Shown here piece by piece: positions 24,901 to 35,106 of a DNA stretch of 64,000 nucleotides (position 1 is its first letter; each line of letters starts with the position of its first letter). This DNA is from Ciona intestinalis. Its lineage: Eukaryota > Chordata > Ascidiacea > Phlebobranchia > Cionidae. The translations under genes and the position numbers were made by a program. The notes beneath the pieces were generated by a model. The model did no database searches and was not told the DNA's origin. It worked only from the letters and a program-made list of their open reading frames with translations. The stretch spans positions 5,319,294 through 5,383,293 of the forward strand of contig NC_020168.2 of NCBI RefSeq assembly GCF_000224145.3. Reading direction: 5' to 3'.

Positions 24901-27900
24901 CATCATATAAAAAAATCACAAATTAGCAAAAAAATCAAAATGTTTGGTTTTATTTTATTTCTGTTATTAATTACAGGATGTAGATTTGCTTGGTGTAAAT
25001 CTTGCTATTTGTGAGCTTGCTGCATTATATCCACCTGAGCCAATGCAAAATGATAAAAAATCTTCTCCAAGTTTAGACTACATAACTCAGCTTCTCCAAA
25101 ATGCAGCGGATTTTCGTAACATGGAAACCAGGGTTTTAAAACAAATTTTAACATGCATGGATTGTATCTTAACGAAAAACTCAATACAAGGTTACTTTTT
25201 TCTTAGTTTTATGAACAATAAATAAAAAAATGTAACTTGTTTGATCCTGGCAAGAAAGCATGAAATGAAACGACAGTCGTTATAACACAGGTGTTTTGTT
25301 TCATACACCTAGTGCTTGCACAAGCTACCATCTACCACCTATGTTTTTGTGGGTAATTGTTTGTGTATGACTGACCATTTAGGCAACACATCAGTGGCTG
25401 CAATTTTCTGAAGCCTTTTTTATCAGACATCGGAAATGAAATCTCTTCATGTTTACACCACTACACTGACACTCTGCCAAAATGTCACTCACATCGAACA
25501 TTGATTGTGGAATTTTTGATAGAACATTCTGGAAGTACTGATGGGTATGATATTAATATTTACAACTAACATACAATCACCTGTTAAATTTGAAATTTTT
25601 TTTAAAAGGAAAAATAAATTTATAGTAAAAAATTAAAAAGTTTTATTTTTGGTAAGATAAATTATTATTTCAGATTAGATTCTGGATCTTTGTTGTCATC
25701 ATTGCCAACCCAGTTAGTTGACATTTTGAAAAACATTGCAAGCCAGAAGGGAAGTGGCTGCAAATTACAAAGTGGTAAGCCCTATAACTGTAACATCATT
25801 TTATACTAGGCCATTCACTTTATTACATAATTACAAGGCAAGTCTTATAATGGTAATTAAGTAGTTAAGACTGCTCGCCTCTAGACTAGAGGTTACAAGT
25901 TCAAGGCTTGTCTCTGCTACCATTGTATCTGTGTGTGTCCTTGGGCAGGACACTTAACAGCAACTGCTGCAACCCAATGGTTCCTTTAGGCTTTCCAAAT
26001 AGTAAAAGAATGTCAAAGTTCTGAAAAGTTACATTTATGTGGTAAGTTGTCAGCAGGGGCTGTAATGTATAAACTGAACACACAGGTTAACTTATAACGT
26101 CAAATGAGTATCATTCATTTATTTCATATTCTTTACAGATGCCTCCACAGTTCTACACCCAACCATGCGTTGTATTAAATGTCTTTTGCCAAGAAAGCAC
26201 CCGGAATATTTACATAATTTGCAGGAAAATTTTTTAACTTTGATTTCAACTATAACGAAATTGAGTGCAAAACTTTTCTGCCAAAGTGGAGTTTGTAAAA
26301 CTTGCAAGCAGTTTCAGGTACTAGTCATTTGTTTAACATCTTACCATGTTTTAAATGTTCCTATTTTTACATGACTTGGCATTTGGGTGAGGCTGTCGAC
26401 CCCTCAAGCTTAAGGTACTAGGTTTGGGGCTTGATGCTGTCACCAATATGTGTCAAGGCGTCAAGCTTTTGACAAGTTGTTTAAATCGTCAGTCATACAG
26501 TAGACCATTCTCGTTTTAGGGTAAATAGGTTACAATCATTTATACGGTGTGTTTTGTTTAACAGCGAGAAATTTTCCAATCATGTATTCCATATCTACAA
26601 GACATCGATGAAGGAATGACATCTAGTTTATTTCACTTTTGCTTCAGTGAATTTGTGTGTCAAGAGAATATATGTTATGTCATTGACTTATTGGCGCAAA
26701 GACTTGACTCTTCATGTCACGATCAAACTTTAAGAACCAATTCTGAAAAATTAGGATTCCTGCAATTTTTGTTGTGCTCGGTAATTGGTAAGAATTCAAA
26801 CTTGTTTATATTTAGTAAATCATTTTAGTGATGTATGTAAATAAAGCTTGACCATTACTAAAAAAAATGCATAAAAAGTTTCACAAATATCAAGAAAGAC
26901 TTCATCTCAGGTTGCAGAAAAGATGATTTATGCCCAAAAACTAAAGAAATTGATTTTGTGCCAGAAGAATGGAAAATTGTTAAGCATGAAATTGTTTCCA
27001 TGCATGCAACCAACCTGTTGTTCAGGCTTTGCTCAAGTGACAACAGAGTTGTTTCTATTGTCCGGAGTTTCTTATCATTATCCGTATTTGTAAGTTTTGT
27101 CTTTATTTCAACATCAGTAGTTCAAAGCTGTTGTACAGTGGGTAGCACTTGCATCAGAACTAAAGGATGTTGCCACCTTTGTTTAAGCATGTGTGTCTTT
27201 GGGTAAAACACTCATAGCTCCAACCCAGTAGTCACTTATGAAAAGCCAAAATTGCCCGCCATACAGAAAAGAAAACCTAAAAGAGTAATGAGTTTGTAAT
27301 TCTAACTAAACTTGCACGAGGTGTATTATAAGTACTAAACCATGTTATAAAAAAATGTCATTGTTTCGCCGTCTGAAAATATAAATTAATGTTCAATAAA
27401 ATAATGTTATTTTCAAACCTTTTCCAGACCACCAGCCCCCCATCCTTAAACATAGTAACATGGGTTGGCTTGTTTAAACTTGGAATTGTTTTCTCTACAA
27501 CTAACTGTCTCACAGGTAAAAATTGAATAGATGGAACTTAACTAGTTATTACCCTTGCGGAAAAACATGAGGCATTAACATGGTTGTTTTGTTTCATACA
27601 CCTCGTGCCCTCTTTATTTTAACTTTGAGTCTTTTTTTAAACATGTTTTTTAAATGTTTTTTAAACTATTTTAGGTTTTTAAAATAAATTTGGTCAACTT
27701 GCATCTTAATTCAAATTATTCTAGGTTTGGAAAAAAAATTTGGTCAACTTTCATCTTACTTCTTAGTGCGGTGCTTGAGCAATGTAGATACATCTGAGAG
27801 GATGGTTGAAACTTGCACAGATTTATTATGCAACTCGGACTCAATCTTTCGTTGCTGTCTTCTTAATCTATTTGGTAACTCCTACTATAATCTAACTCTA

Positions 27901-28675
27901 ACAGATAGTTTTAATAAGTTACCATGGTTGTTAGTTCATATTGAATTTGTATAAAATGCTCCAGACTGTACATTTTGAGATTAAACATATTATTCAGTTT
28001 GTTTGTAAAATATTTATTAAGTTTTTTATCATTGTGGCCTCTATAAATAAACATATTCAATCTTAATGTAAAAATTTAATTTCAGAAAATCCATCTTCTG
28101 TTAGTTGTATTACGGAATTACTTCAAATCCCAAAGCTCCATAAATCGTTTCAACAAGTCATTTCATTGATTTCAGATTATATTGATTCTTTAGAGGTAAG
28201 CTTGTATTGGTGGTTGTTGCATACTATATACTAATAATAGCTGACAAGTTGTGCGATCTGATGTTTACTTTATCAGTTTATATTTAAATACAAAAGCTAT
28301 TCTACACTTTTGGCTGTCAAAACAAGTTTAATGGAAACTCAAAACTTATCATCTAAAATGGCTTAACTCTGTAAAACTCTTTTATTAAAGTGTTTTGGGT
28401 ACCATTTTTCGCCATAAATGGCAAATTTTGCACAATTTTTAGCATTAAAATTCGGAAAATCGTAGCTCTAAAAAAATACTGTTTTTTTGTGGGTACTTCT
28501 AAAAAAAAATACTAACCTGCTTATTAAAAACAAGTAGAATCATACTTTTAACGAAATTTATTTATTATAGGCCACTGAATGTGACCAAAAAGAATTGCAA
28601 AAACTTAAGTTGACCGCAAGTTCGCTAAACTTATTTCAAAATAAGTCAAATTTTCAAAGAAATAATAAAACATGA
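21965..28675 (+). CDS. TEX10: TEX10 (IPI1-type Rix1/PELP1-TEX10-WDR18 complex subunit)
   Basis: Nucleolar HEAT-repeat protein of the complex that processes pre-60S ribosomes and ITS2 (yeast Ipi1). Sixteen exons: 21965-22129, 22222-22421, 22738-22879, 23279-23610, 23952-24177, 24560-24685, 24977-25190, 25427-25544, 25674-25774, 26139-26317, 26565-26787, 26911-27089, 27428-27515, 27725-27874, 28086-28195, 28571-28675. They total 886 codons with the stop; human TEX10 has 929 residues. The N-terminus [17 protein letters not shown] and [13 protein letters not shown] is diagnostic for TEX10/Ipi1. Exons 2-4 carry the HEAT-like [20 protein letters not shown] and the conserved [19 protein letters not shown]. 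The exon 8 acceptor used (25426/25427) is the only one nearby that avoids a stop. Several introns contain SINE pieces, and introns 3 and 4 share a roughly 60-bp block. Confidence 0.93.
22490..22640 (+). repeat. SINE fragment in TEX10 intron 2
   Basis: Head-proximal piece: 'ttacatgttcaacgctggcc' (B-box region), 'taccattgtggtccttag' and 'ggcaattgctttagtccagt'. Confidence 0.65.
23044..23107 (+). repeat. Intron 3 copy of a TEX10 intronic repeat
   Basis: Contains 'cagcctaaaacttaatatt' and 'ttattaatgcccataatatg'. The block recurs at about 23803-23887 in the next intron. Confidence 0.7.
23803..23887 (+). repeat. Intron 4 copy of the TEX10 intronic repeat
   Basis: Same block as in the preceding intron, here with an extra tandem copy of the 22-bp unit that includes 'gtagttatcagcctaaaac'. 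Confidence 0.7.
24741..24875 (+). repeat. TIR-MITE copy F in TEX10 intron 6
   Basis: Starts gtagagtagggtggggaagg and keeps 'attggtagtaaacaaa' and 'gttgttagttgcac'. The right half is missing. Confidence 0.7.
25226..25390 (-). repeat. SINE fragment in TEX10 intron 7
   Basis: Tail half: 'tgtaacttgtttgatcctgg', 'acgacagtcgttataacaca' and 'tttcatacacctagtgc'. It ends close to the exon 8 acceptor. Confidence 0.75.
25858..26105 (+). repeat. SINE copy with tRNA-like head in TEX10 intron 9
   Basis: Head reads 'agtagttaagactgctcgcc' (A-box-like), then 'ggttacaagttcaaggctt' (B-box-like). The body includes 'gtccttgggcaggacactta'. The copy is degenerate towards the tail. Confidence 0.7.
26385..26530 (+). 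repeat. Degenerate SINE fragment in TEX10 intron 10
   Basis: Weak head-like sequence and 'cgtcagtcatacagtaga' from the body. Assigned on short words only. Confidence 0.4.
27125..27360 (+). repeat. SINE copy in TEX10 intron 12
   Basis: Head-like 'acagtgggtagcacttgcat', body 'ctccaacccagtagtcactt', and tail 'ttgcacgaggtgtatta' with 'catgttata'. Confidence 0.65.
27545..27612 (-). repeat. Short SINE fragment in TEX10 intron 13
   Basis: Contains 'ttgtttcatacacctcgtgc' preceded by a 'ttaacatgg' remnant. Confidence 0.5.
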
Positions 28676-28815
28676 AAGTTGCTTTGAAAGAATGTTTGTT
28701 GTTTAGCAGATATTTTTGTGAAGTATTTAGTGAAGAACGGAGCATACTCTTTTAGAAACAGCAGCAGTTAAAAAATAAATAAAAGAAAAAGGAAAAACAA
28801 AAAAGTAATAAGAAG

Positions 28816-29397
28816 TCAGTTGCAGGTTTTTGTTTCAGTTTCTGTGGTTGTTACTTTTTTTAAAAATGCAATCAGATGGATGCGTTCAGAACGCTTTGAA
28901 ATTCCGGCAAATATCATTTTTGTGCCTGTGGATAAAAGACATCTCAATGCAGAATATTAAAAAGTAGTGTTTTCAGTTTTACCCACCTGGAATATATTTC
29001 CTTGGGTTGGTCAAGTAAATATCCAGAGTTTCTTCATTCCAAATTATTCCTGTTTTTAGAGGCCTGAATTACATATACATAAATAAATAAATACGATTGA
29101 TAAACCTTTTTCTGTGTTTGACACAGTGTATGTGTAGCCTGGAGACTGACCAGTGCGTCTTCCAATCAGACCAAACAGGTTTGGACCTGTTAGAGAATAG
29201 ACTTGTTTATGCATTTTTCCTCACCAATAGGTGTGCAACTTTATTTTATTTACAGCGCGAAAAATATTCATAAAACAAAGGATTGAATTACCAGTTTTGT
29301 GTTTTCCATTATCTTCGTAGGTATGGCACTGCTTACACTTTCGTATGAAAATCTTTTTTCCTTTTTCGATATCTCCAGTTTGACTTGTTTCATCCAT
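28816..29397 (-). CDS. Cytochrome c, diverged tandem copy
   Basis: Soluble electron carrier of the mitochondrial intermembrane space. Four minus-strand exons (29292-29397, 29106-29186, 28987-29049, 28816-28925) encode 119 residues. Intron positions and phases match the adjacent cytochrome c gene exactly. The haem attachment motif CKQCH ([19 protein letters not shown]), the [10 protein letters not shown] segment and the axial-Met segment [10 protein letters not shown] are present. It departs from the norm at [17 protein letters not shown], at the NPRKY lysine pair, at [12 protein letters not shown], and in a Thr/Glu-rich tail ending KTCN that extends past the usual C-terminus. The core looks functional. 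It may be a tissue-specific isoform such as a testis form, which is inference. It ends 140 bp from the TEX10 stop, tail to tail. Confidence 0.93.
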
Positions 29398-29985
29398 GCA
29401 GTACAAACTAATGCAAACACTACACACCTAACTATTTACACAGCGACAACTGGTAGCTCTATCGTCATCTAAATACAAAAACTACATTGTGAAAAACAAG
29501 CAGCTGACTTGAAACAAACAGCTAAAATGAAACACGATTTTATTAATAGTGTTCTTTCTTTAATAGTTACAACCCAACCTGGTTTGCCTTTTTTATTGGT
29601 TGGGTCGCAAAAATTTAAAAAATCTTGTATGCCCACAACTAGTCTAAAATACTTGCAGACATTAGATTTGGTTCAAGACAAATATTGTAGAAGCAATGTG
29701 TTTATATAGATTCAGCACATTCATTATTAGATTCAGCACATTCATTATTAAAGTTTTTAACAGTTTATTAACAAGTTCTAAAATCCAAATTTACACGGCA
29801 AAATTTAATTTTAAAACAGTTCACTGTAGAAGAACCTAGTTACATAAATCATAGTAGTGTACAGACAATGTATAGATGAACAGGTTTATATCCTGAATTT
29901 GTTTAACTGATAATACAACAAGATATTATAAACGACAAGGAAAATTTGGCTAACACAAATAAATATGATGAACAGAATGTAGCAA
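29398..29985. other. Spacer between the cytochrome c genes
   Basis: Holds the 3' flank of the upstream copy and presumably the promoter of the diverged copy. A 22-bp unit beginning 'agattcagcacattcatta' is repeated in tandem near 29707-29750. Nothing else was recognised. Confidence 0.4.
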
Positions 29986-30941
29986 CTACTTTGTAGCATC
30001 CTTAAGAAAAGCGATGAGGTCAGCTCGTTCTCCCTTTTTCTTAATTCCAGCGAAAACCATTTTGGTTCCTACAAAATGTAATAGTTAAAAGTTGTGTAAA
30101 GCACTAGTGTAACTACCTGATTTTATAAATGTGATGTTTGTTTTTTTAAATTAGAAAAATTTGGATAACAGATTAAAACTTTGTGCAAAGTCTAGTTACC
30201 TAAAAATTAGGGTAAAAATAGTAAATACTATCACTGAATTGTAAATAGTTTGGGGTAAAGGTAAATTTTTTTGTTAAACATTTTCCTATTTTGTAGGCCT
30301 TATTCAACTAGGGTTGTAGACTGTAGTGTATATATTTAAAAATCTCACCTGGAATATATTTAGCTGGGTTTGTCAAGTAAACATCAAGTGTATCTTCACC
30401 CCAGATCACTCCTGAAGATAAAACAAATGATTATAAATGAAGGATAATATAAAATGCAAAGTCCAGATTAGAAGTTTGTTCCTGGGGCTTGGTTTTTTTA
30501 TTACAATTTTAGCACGGATTCGCTCAGATTTGTTCTGAATTTATTTCATATAGGACAAAATTGATTACAAGCGACATACAGGCATACTTTCTTTAAAATT
30601 ATCAAATTTGCGTAATTTGTGGGTAAAAAATTCAGTTGAGATGATTTTTTTTCAATCTCTAATAAACTTAACCAATATTCCAATACCCTTACCCTTGTCT
30701 CGGTTTTGGTCGGTGTAATCAAATCCTGCAACTTGTCCACTTTGTCTGCCAAACAAACCATGCAAGGTTGGACCTGTAAATAGAATTCCCGGTAAATAAA
30801 TCAGCCTTTCATACAGTGCAAAATCAAAGTCTTACCAGTTTTGTTGGTACAATCAGAGGTGTAGGTATGACACTGTTTGCATTTTTGAATAAAGATTTTC
30901 TTTCCTTTTTCAACATCTCCAGCTGCTGCTTTTTTGCCCAT
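29986..30941 (-). CDS. CYCS: Cytochrome c (conserved copy)
   Basis: Carries electrons from complex III to complex IV and can trigger the apoptosome. Exons 30836-30941, 30693-30773, 30349-30411 and 29986-30068 encode 110 residues, the usual size for an animal cytochrome c with a short N-terminal extension. [19 protein letters not shown] leads to the haem site CKQCHTY. Then come [40 protein letters not shown] and the axial methionine in [20 protein letters not shown]. The start is fixed by the conserved N-terminus. Canonical residues are well kept, so this is probably the housekeeping copy. Its upstream region contains two perfect CRE sites. Confidence 0.97.
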
Positions 30942-31395
30942 TTTTAACTTAAAAGATTCAGTACAGAAAATTAGAAATACAATTCACCTTATGTGATTCT
31001 AAAAACAATTTGTTTATTTAAATTAAAAATTATTAGGTTTTCAACCGGATTGTTTTACCACAAATGACAATGTGATGTAATAATTGGTAACGTTTTAAAC
31101 CAGAGATACGGTATATAAAAAATCTCTCAACGAGTCTGTCTTTCAATACATTTGATCACGCTCTACGCTTCAAATTGAACTGAATACCATACGACTGTGC
31201 TGAGCTACCATCTATACGTATTTGAAAACTGTGCTGTCAACACTTTGGACATTACAGCTGCAGTAACAAACACGTCAAACAGTGATAACTTTCAACACCC
31301 AGCAAGCGCCCGCTCACTATGACCGACCAGTACAACTACTACGACTGAAGGTCGTTCAGTGATTGCGTAATCGCGCACACGCGCCGGTTTCTATG

Positions 31396-31403
31396 TGACG
31401 TCA
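31396..31403. promoter_or_regulatory. CRE palindrome TGACGTCA
   Basis: Perfect cAMP-response element about 455 bp upstream of the conserved cytochrome c start, beside a CpG-rich stretch. Mammalian cytochrome c promoters are known to use CREB/ATF sites; use here is inferred. Confidence 0.4.
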
Positions 31404-31709
31404 TAATTTCACGGTGTTTGCCTTTCCCATTTTTTCAGAAATATTATTTATTAACATTGCGATTGATGTACACATCCTTAAAAAAACTGTTAATTAAAAA
31501 CCCTAAAATTTTCCAAATCCTAGCATAGACTATTTTAGGACTTTGCTGTTACAATAGAAGGTTAAATAATGCAAAATATGATAGTTTACAAGCATTAGAA
31601 TAAAGTGCTGTTATTTTTTCCCGTGTTATGTGTCGTCTTTACTTCGCTGTTTCCAAATATTGCATCATACGATGCTGCCACGCCACTATTGAAGTCATGA
31701 AAAACGTTG

Positions 31710-31717
31710 TGACGTCA
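31710..31717. promoter_or_regulatory. Second CRE palindrome TGACGTCA
   Basis: Second perfect 8-bp CRE, 314 bp farther upstream. It could be chance, but two in one intergenic interval of A+T-rich DNA is notable. Confidence 0.3.
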
Positions 31718-32317
31718 GCAATTCATTCAACAGGAAAACGGGTACCGCGCGCTCACTGGTCTATGTAATGGTGCAACATGTTATATACTAGATAGGGCTT
31801 TACGATTTACAAAAGGGTGGTTATTCGAAGACCCACTATAAAAATACACCGTTGGAGTTTTATTATTCGTCATTAAAAAGTCAAAAATTAAACTAGTTTA
31901 AAATGTAAACTTCGATCGGTTCTATCATTCCTTGTACATTATACTTTAGTTTATTATGAACATGTCTAACTCTTGTTTAGCTAAACGTCTCCACTAACTT
32001 TGGTTTAGTCAAGCGATATAAACAGGATATAATATGCGTAATCTATTGTGGTAAGGTTTAAGCGCTGCTACCTGCCTACGTGACTTTTTAGGCGTTACCT
32101 ATGCGAGCAGGTTACGCAACCAGCATTTGTGCGCCGTGTGCTCAACCGGTGTTTTATTTGCCCATGTATTTCACCTTGCATATTGACTTTAAAAGAGAAT
32201 GAAACGTTCACTTATCACTGTGGGCGTGTTCCTGTACTGTACGGTCTATTCGCGCCTTTGATTTAAACATATTTATCAAAGTCAATATTAAAGACCCTGT
32301 TATTTATATAGTATAGA

Positions 32318-32494
32318 CTATAGGGTGATGCAAAATAGGACACACTTTCATTCTCTTTTCTTTTATAAAATTCTATTTGTCTCGTATACAACTAAATCCT
32401 TATGACTCACATAGACCGTTTTTAGTTGGTAAAAACACGATCAGGATATTTGAATATCATGTGCAAAAGGTGCCCCTTTTTCCACCCTCTTTAT
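32318..32494 (+). repeat. TIR-MITE copy G
   Basis: Runs from 'actatagggtgatgcaaaa' to 'cctttttccaccctcttta', with 'aaaacacgatcaggatatt' inside. The terminal repeats are diverged. Confidence 0.7.
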
Positions 32495-32821
32495 CGCGTG
32501 TTTCTAGACATAGGAAGTATAGGCTACAATTATCCCATTACAGGGCATATACATGGCGTTATAGAGGGCGCCATGGGCATATAGCAACAGCGGCACATAT
32601 GCGCCTTCTAGTGTGCAACTCTTAAACCTTTTTATTCATAGTATTTAGGCAAGCGATTTATAAATTTTGTTTCTGCACAAATCAGTGCACAGTCGCAAAT
32701 GTGTGCAAAGAAAGCTGTGGCCGTACAACCCAAATGTCCAGCTTTGATGCTTATAAGCTACGCATGATATATATAGTTGACATAGGGGTATCTACATTAA
32801 AGTTTTAATATCGTTTAGATG

Positions 32822-35106
32822 CTATTCCTTGTATGGTGGTAGGGGCACAGCAGGATCTGGTTGAAATTCGCCTTTAGCTTGGTAGTTTGCAAGCGGCTGC
32901 TCGTTGTAAGGTAGTGGCACAGGCTGGCTGTATCTGTTGTTATCCGGGTACTGGTTATTGGGCTGAGGGTACCACGTTGGTGGTACAGGCGGCGCAACGT
33001 TCTGGTACACGGTTGCTGGTGCATTGTAGCTTGGGTTGGGATACCCCATTGTGACGGTATCTAGAATAAAGAGGAAAATATTATGTTTTTTTGTAGTCTT
33101 TAAGTTCATTTTAAGTTTAAATTATATATATTAAATACATATATAATTGGGCGGGGTAAGATGGGACATGATTTCATTCTCTTTTCCCATCCAATTTGGT
33201 AACACACAAAGCTTATTTACAGAATTAATTGACCGTATAGCCCCACGACTCTAAAAGAGCGTTGTTGGTTGCAAAACAAGGTCAGAAAAATATGGTATTT
33301 AGGTACTAACGGTATCTGATCTTATACCCTACGGTACTATATGGCTAGGCTAGCCATACGTTAAAGATAAGTTTTTTTAACAAAATAATTGATGATAAAA
33401 CTTGCTTTGTTGTTGACTCTGTTGTTGTCCTGAGGACGGTGTTACATAAGCTGTCCTCGCAGTTTGTAGCTGGGTACCTCTGTTTACGTTTCCACGATGC
33501 GCGCATTTGGCGCAACACAAAGCAATCAGACTAATACAAAGCACCAGGAAAAAAAATCCACCAATAGCAATGCCAACAATAGCCCCGATTCTGAAAATTG
33601 ATTTTTAATGTTTTTCGTTTTTATTAGCGATGCTTTATAGCTGAAAGGCCCACAGGCGAAATAATGAGATTTTCTGCAAACATTCACACATTTACCCGAG
33701 ATGAAAGACAGAATTTATGGCGCTGCTAACGGTGCAACCTAGACTCCATCGGCTGCAATGTCCACTAAAAGCTGTCCCACAACAAGTTGACGACGAGGAA
33801 CAGGTGTCAGCACCGCAAGCACACACAAAATTGCACGTGTTTAGCGAATTGGAGTATTTGCAACATTTTGGAAAGAAGACACAATCCGATGACGAAGTGC
33901 AACCTGCCAAAGTAGTTAAACCATTAGCAGAGCTGGATTTTAAAATTACATATACGTGGTAACTCGTGTACGAGGTGAATAACACAGAACGATCATCCAC
34001 AAAGTAACATACATGGTAACTCGTATAAGCTGGCACGAGGTGTATGAACTTCCATGTTATAACGACTGTCGTTTTACAATCATTTAAAGGGCCTAAACAC
34101 ACCCCAAATGTACTTCGCTTTAATCAATAGAGTGTGTTTTTCTAATTCCAACGACACCTTACTTGTTTTAATCGGTTCGGTATAACCAAAGATATTCCAG
34201 CTCAAACACCGTGAAATTCAAAAAACTGATTTGAAAGTTGCGTGGCGAAAAAAATTGAGAAGTGTACTACCCACGTGACAATCACGTCACAAAATTGTTG
34301 AAGCGTGGCCGCTCTCATTCAGAAAGACGAGAGGCAGTGTTTTCAGCGAAAAACGAGAGAACAAAAAAAGCGCAAAAAAGGAACAAAAAAAAGGCAGGTT
34401 CCGCTTTTACGAATGAATCAGTCACTAACTAGTACGTTCCTACGTCACAATCACGGAGCTCGTAGTAAAAAAAAGATAGCGCTAGAGATCACTGTTTGAG
34501 GACGAATATCTCCGCCTATACTGGACCAATTTTAATCAGCAAAGTATTTTTGGAATCAATAAAACGGTCGCTTTATGAATTTACCATAAAAAATAAAAGT
34601 GACGTGGGGTGTGTTTAGGCCCTTTAACAACCATATAATAACGACTGCCGTCGCCCGGCCACAAAGGAATAAAACGTTTATTCAAACATTCGACACCTTT
34701 TAAATCTAAAACATTTAAAATCCATTATTCTGAATAATATTATATACTTTTGCAAGCTCTGAACTAATAGAAACCAGACAATCGCCCAACAAAACTTAAG
34801 TACTTATATACAGTAGGATAGAAGAAGATGGGACACCTTTTTAATCTATTTTTTCTTCCCATTTGATAGTAAACGAAGAACACTCAAAGAATACTAAAAC
34901 CGTATTGTCAAGACGTCTGCTGGCTGTTGTTAAGTGTTTAAAACTCGATCAGGATATTTAGATATTATATGCTAAAGGTGTTCCATTTTCCCCCACCCTA
35001 CTATATGTATTATCAAGTTACCTATGAAAGAGCTCTTACCTTCTGCATTATTTATGAAACAATACAAAAGCACTCCTGCGACGAGCAACAGGTCGACTCG
35101 GCCCAT
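32822..35106 (-). CDS. Cysteine-rich single-pass membrane protein with Pro/Tyr-rich tail
   Basis: Not assigned to a named gene. Four minus-strand exons (35040-35106, 33696-33903, 33406-33590, 32822-33060) join in phase to 232 residues. Exon 1 is a signal peptide (MGRVDLLLVAGVLLYCFINN, then AEG). The ectodomain has two repeats of the form C-x4/5-C-x5-CC-x7/8-C (C-TSSSD-C-VFFPK-CC... and C-GADT-C-SSSST-CC...), 12 cysteines in all. A transmembrane helix follows (IGAIVGIAIGGFFFLVLCIS), then a cysteine cluster CCAKC and a cytosolic Gln/Pro/Tyr-rich tail ending PLPPYKE, a PPxY-type WW-domain ligand. The plan resembles CYYR1 and shisa-like adaptors, but no orthology is claimed. The intron between exons 3 and 4 starts with GC. 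Introns hold MITEs and a SINE. Confidence 0.75.
33143..33343 (+). repeat. TIR-MITE copy H in intron 3 of the Cys-rich gene
   Basis: From 'ataattgggcggggtaagat' to 'cttataccctacggtacta'. Lies antisense to the host gene. Confidence 0.75.
33955..34083 (+). repeat. SINE fragment in intron 1 of the Cys-rich gene
   Basis: Contains 'cacaaagtaacatacatgg', 'agctggcacgaggtgtatga' and 'ttataacgactgtcgtttt'. It ends at the TTAA-flanked MITE. Confidence 0.75.
34088..34623. mobile_element. TTAA-flanked MITE (piggyBac-like target)
   Basis: A 536-bp segment with inverted ends AGGGCCTAAACACACCCCA / complement, flanked on both sides by TTAA (34084-34087 and 34624-34627). TTAA target duplication is the hallmark of piggyBac-type insertion. 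There is no transposase; the interior has A-rich purine runs and only a meaningless 64-codon frame. Confidence 0.8.
34806..35006 (+). repeat. TIR-MITE copy I (near complete)
   Basis: One of the best copies: 'atacagtaggatagaagaag' to 'ttcccccacccta', then ctatat, with TA-rich flanks on both sides. It ends 34 bp from the donor of exon 1 of the Cys-rich gene. Confidence 0.8.

Larger units (their letters stand above)
30942..32317. other. Intergenic region upstream of cytochrome c
   Basis: No exon recognised. It becomes locally G+C- and CpG-rich around 31.2-31.4 kb ('cgcgcacacgcgccgg', 31372-31387) next to a CRE, suggesting promoter or 5'-UTR sequence of the minus-strand cytochrome c gene. The remainder is A+T-rich with no recognised content. 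Confidence 0.45.

Noticed and set aside
34305-34499. 64-codon frame inside the TTAA-flanked MITE
   Set aside because: It is encoded by A-rich purine runs, gives Lys/Gln-rich nonsense and does not resemble a transposase.
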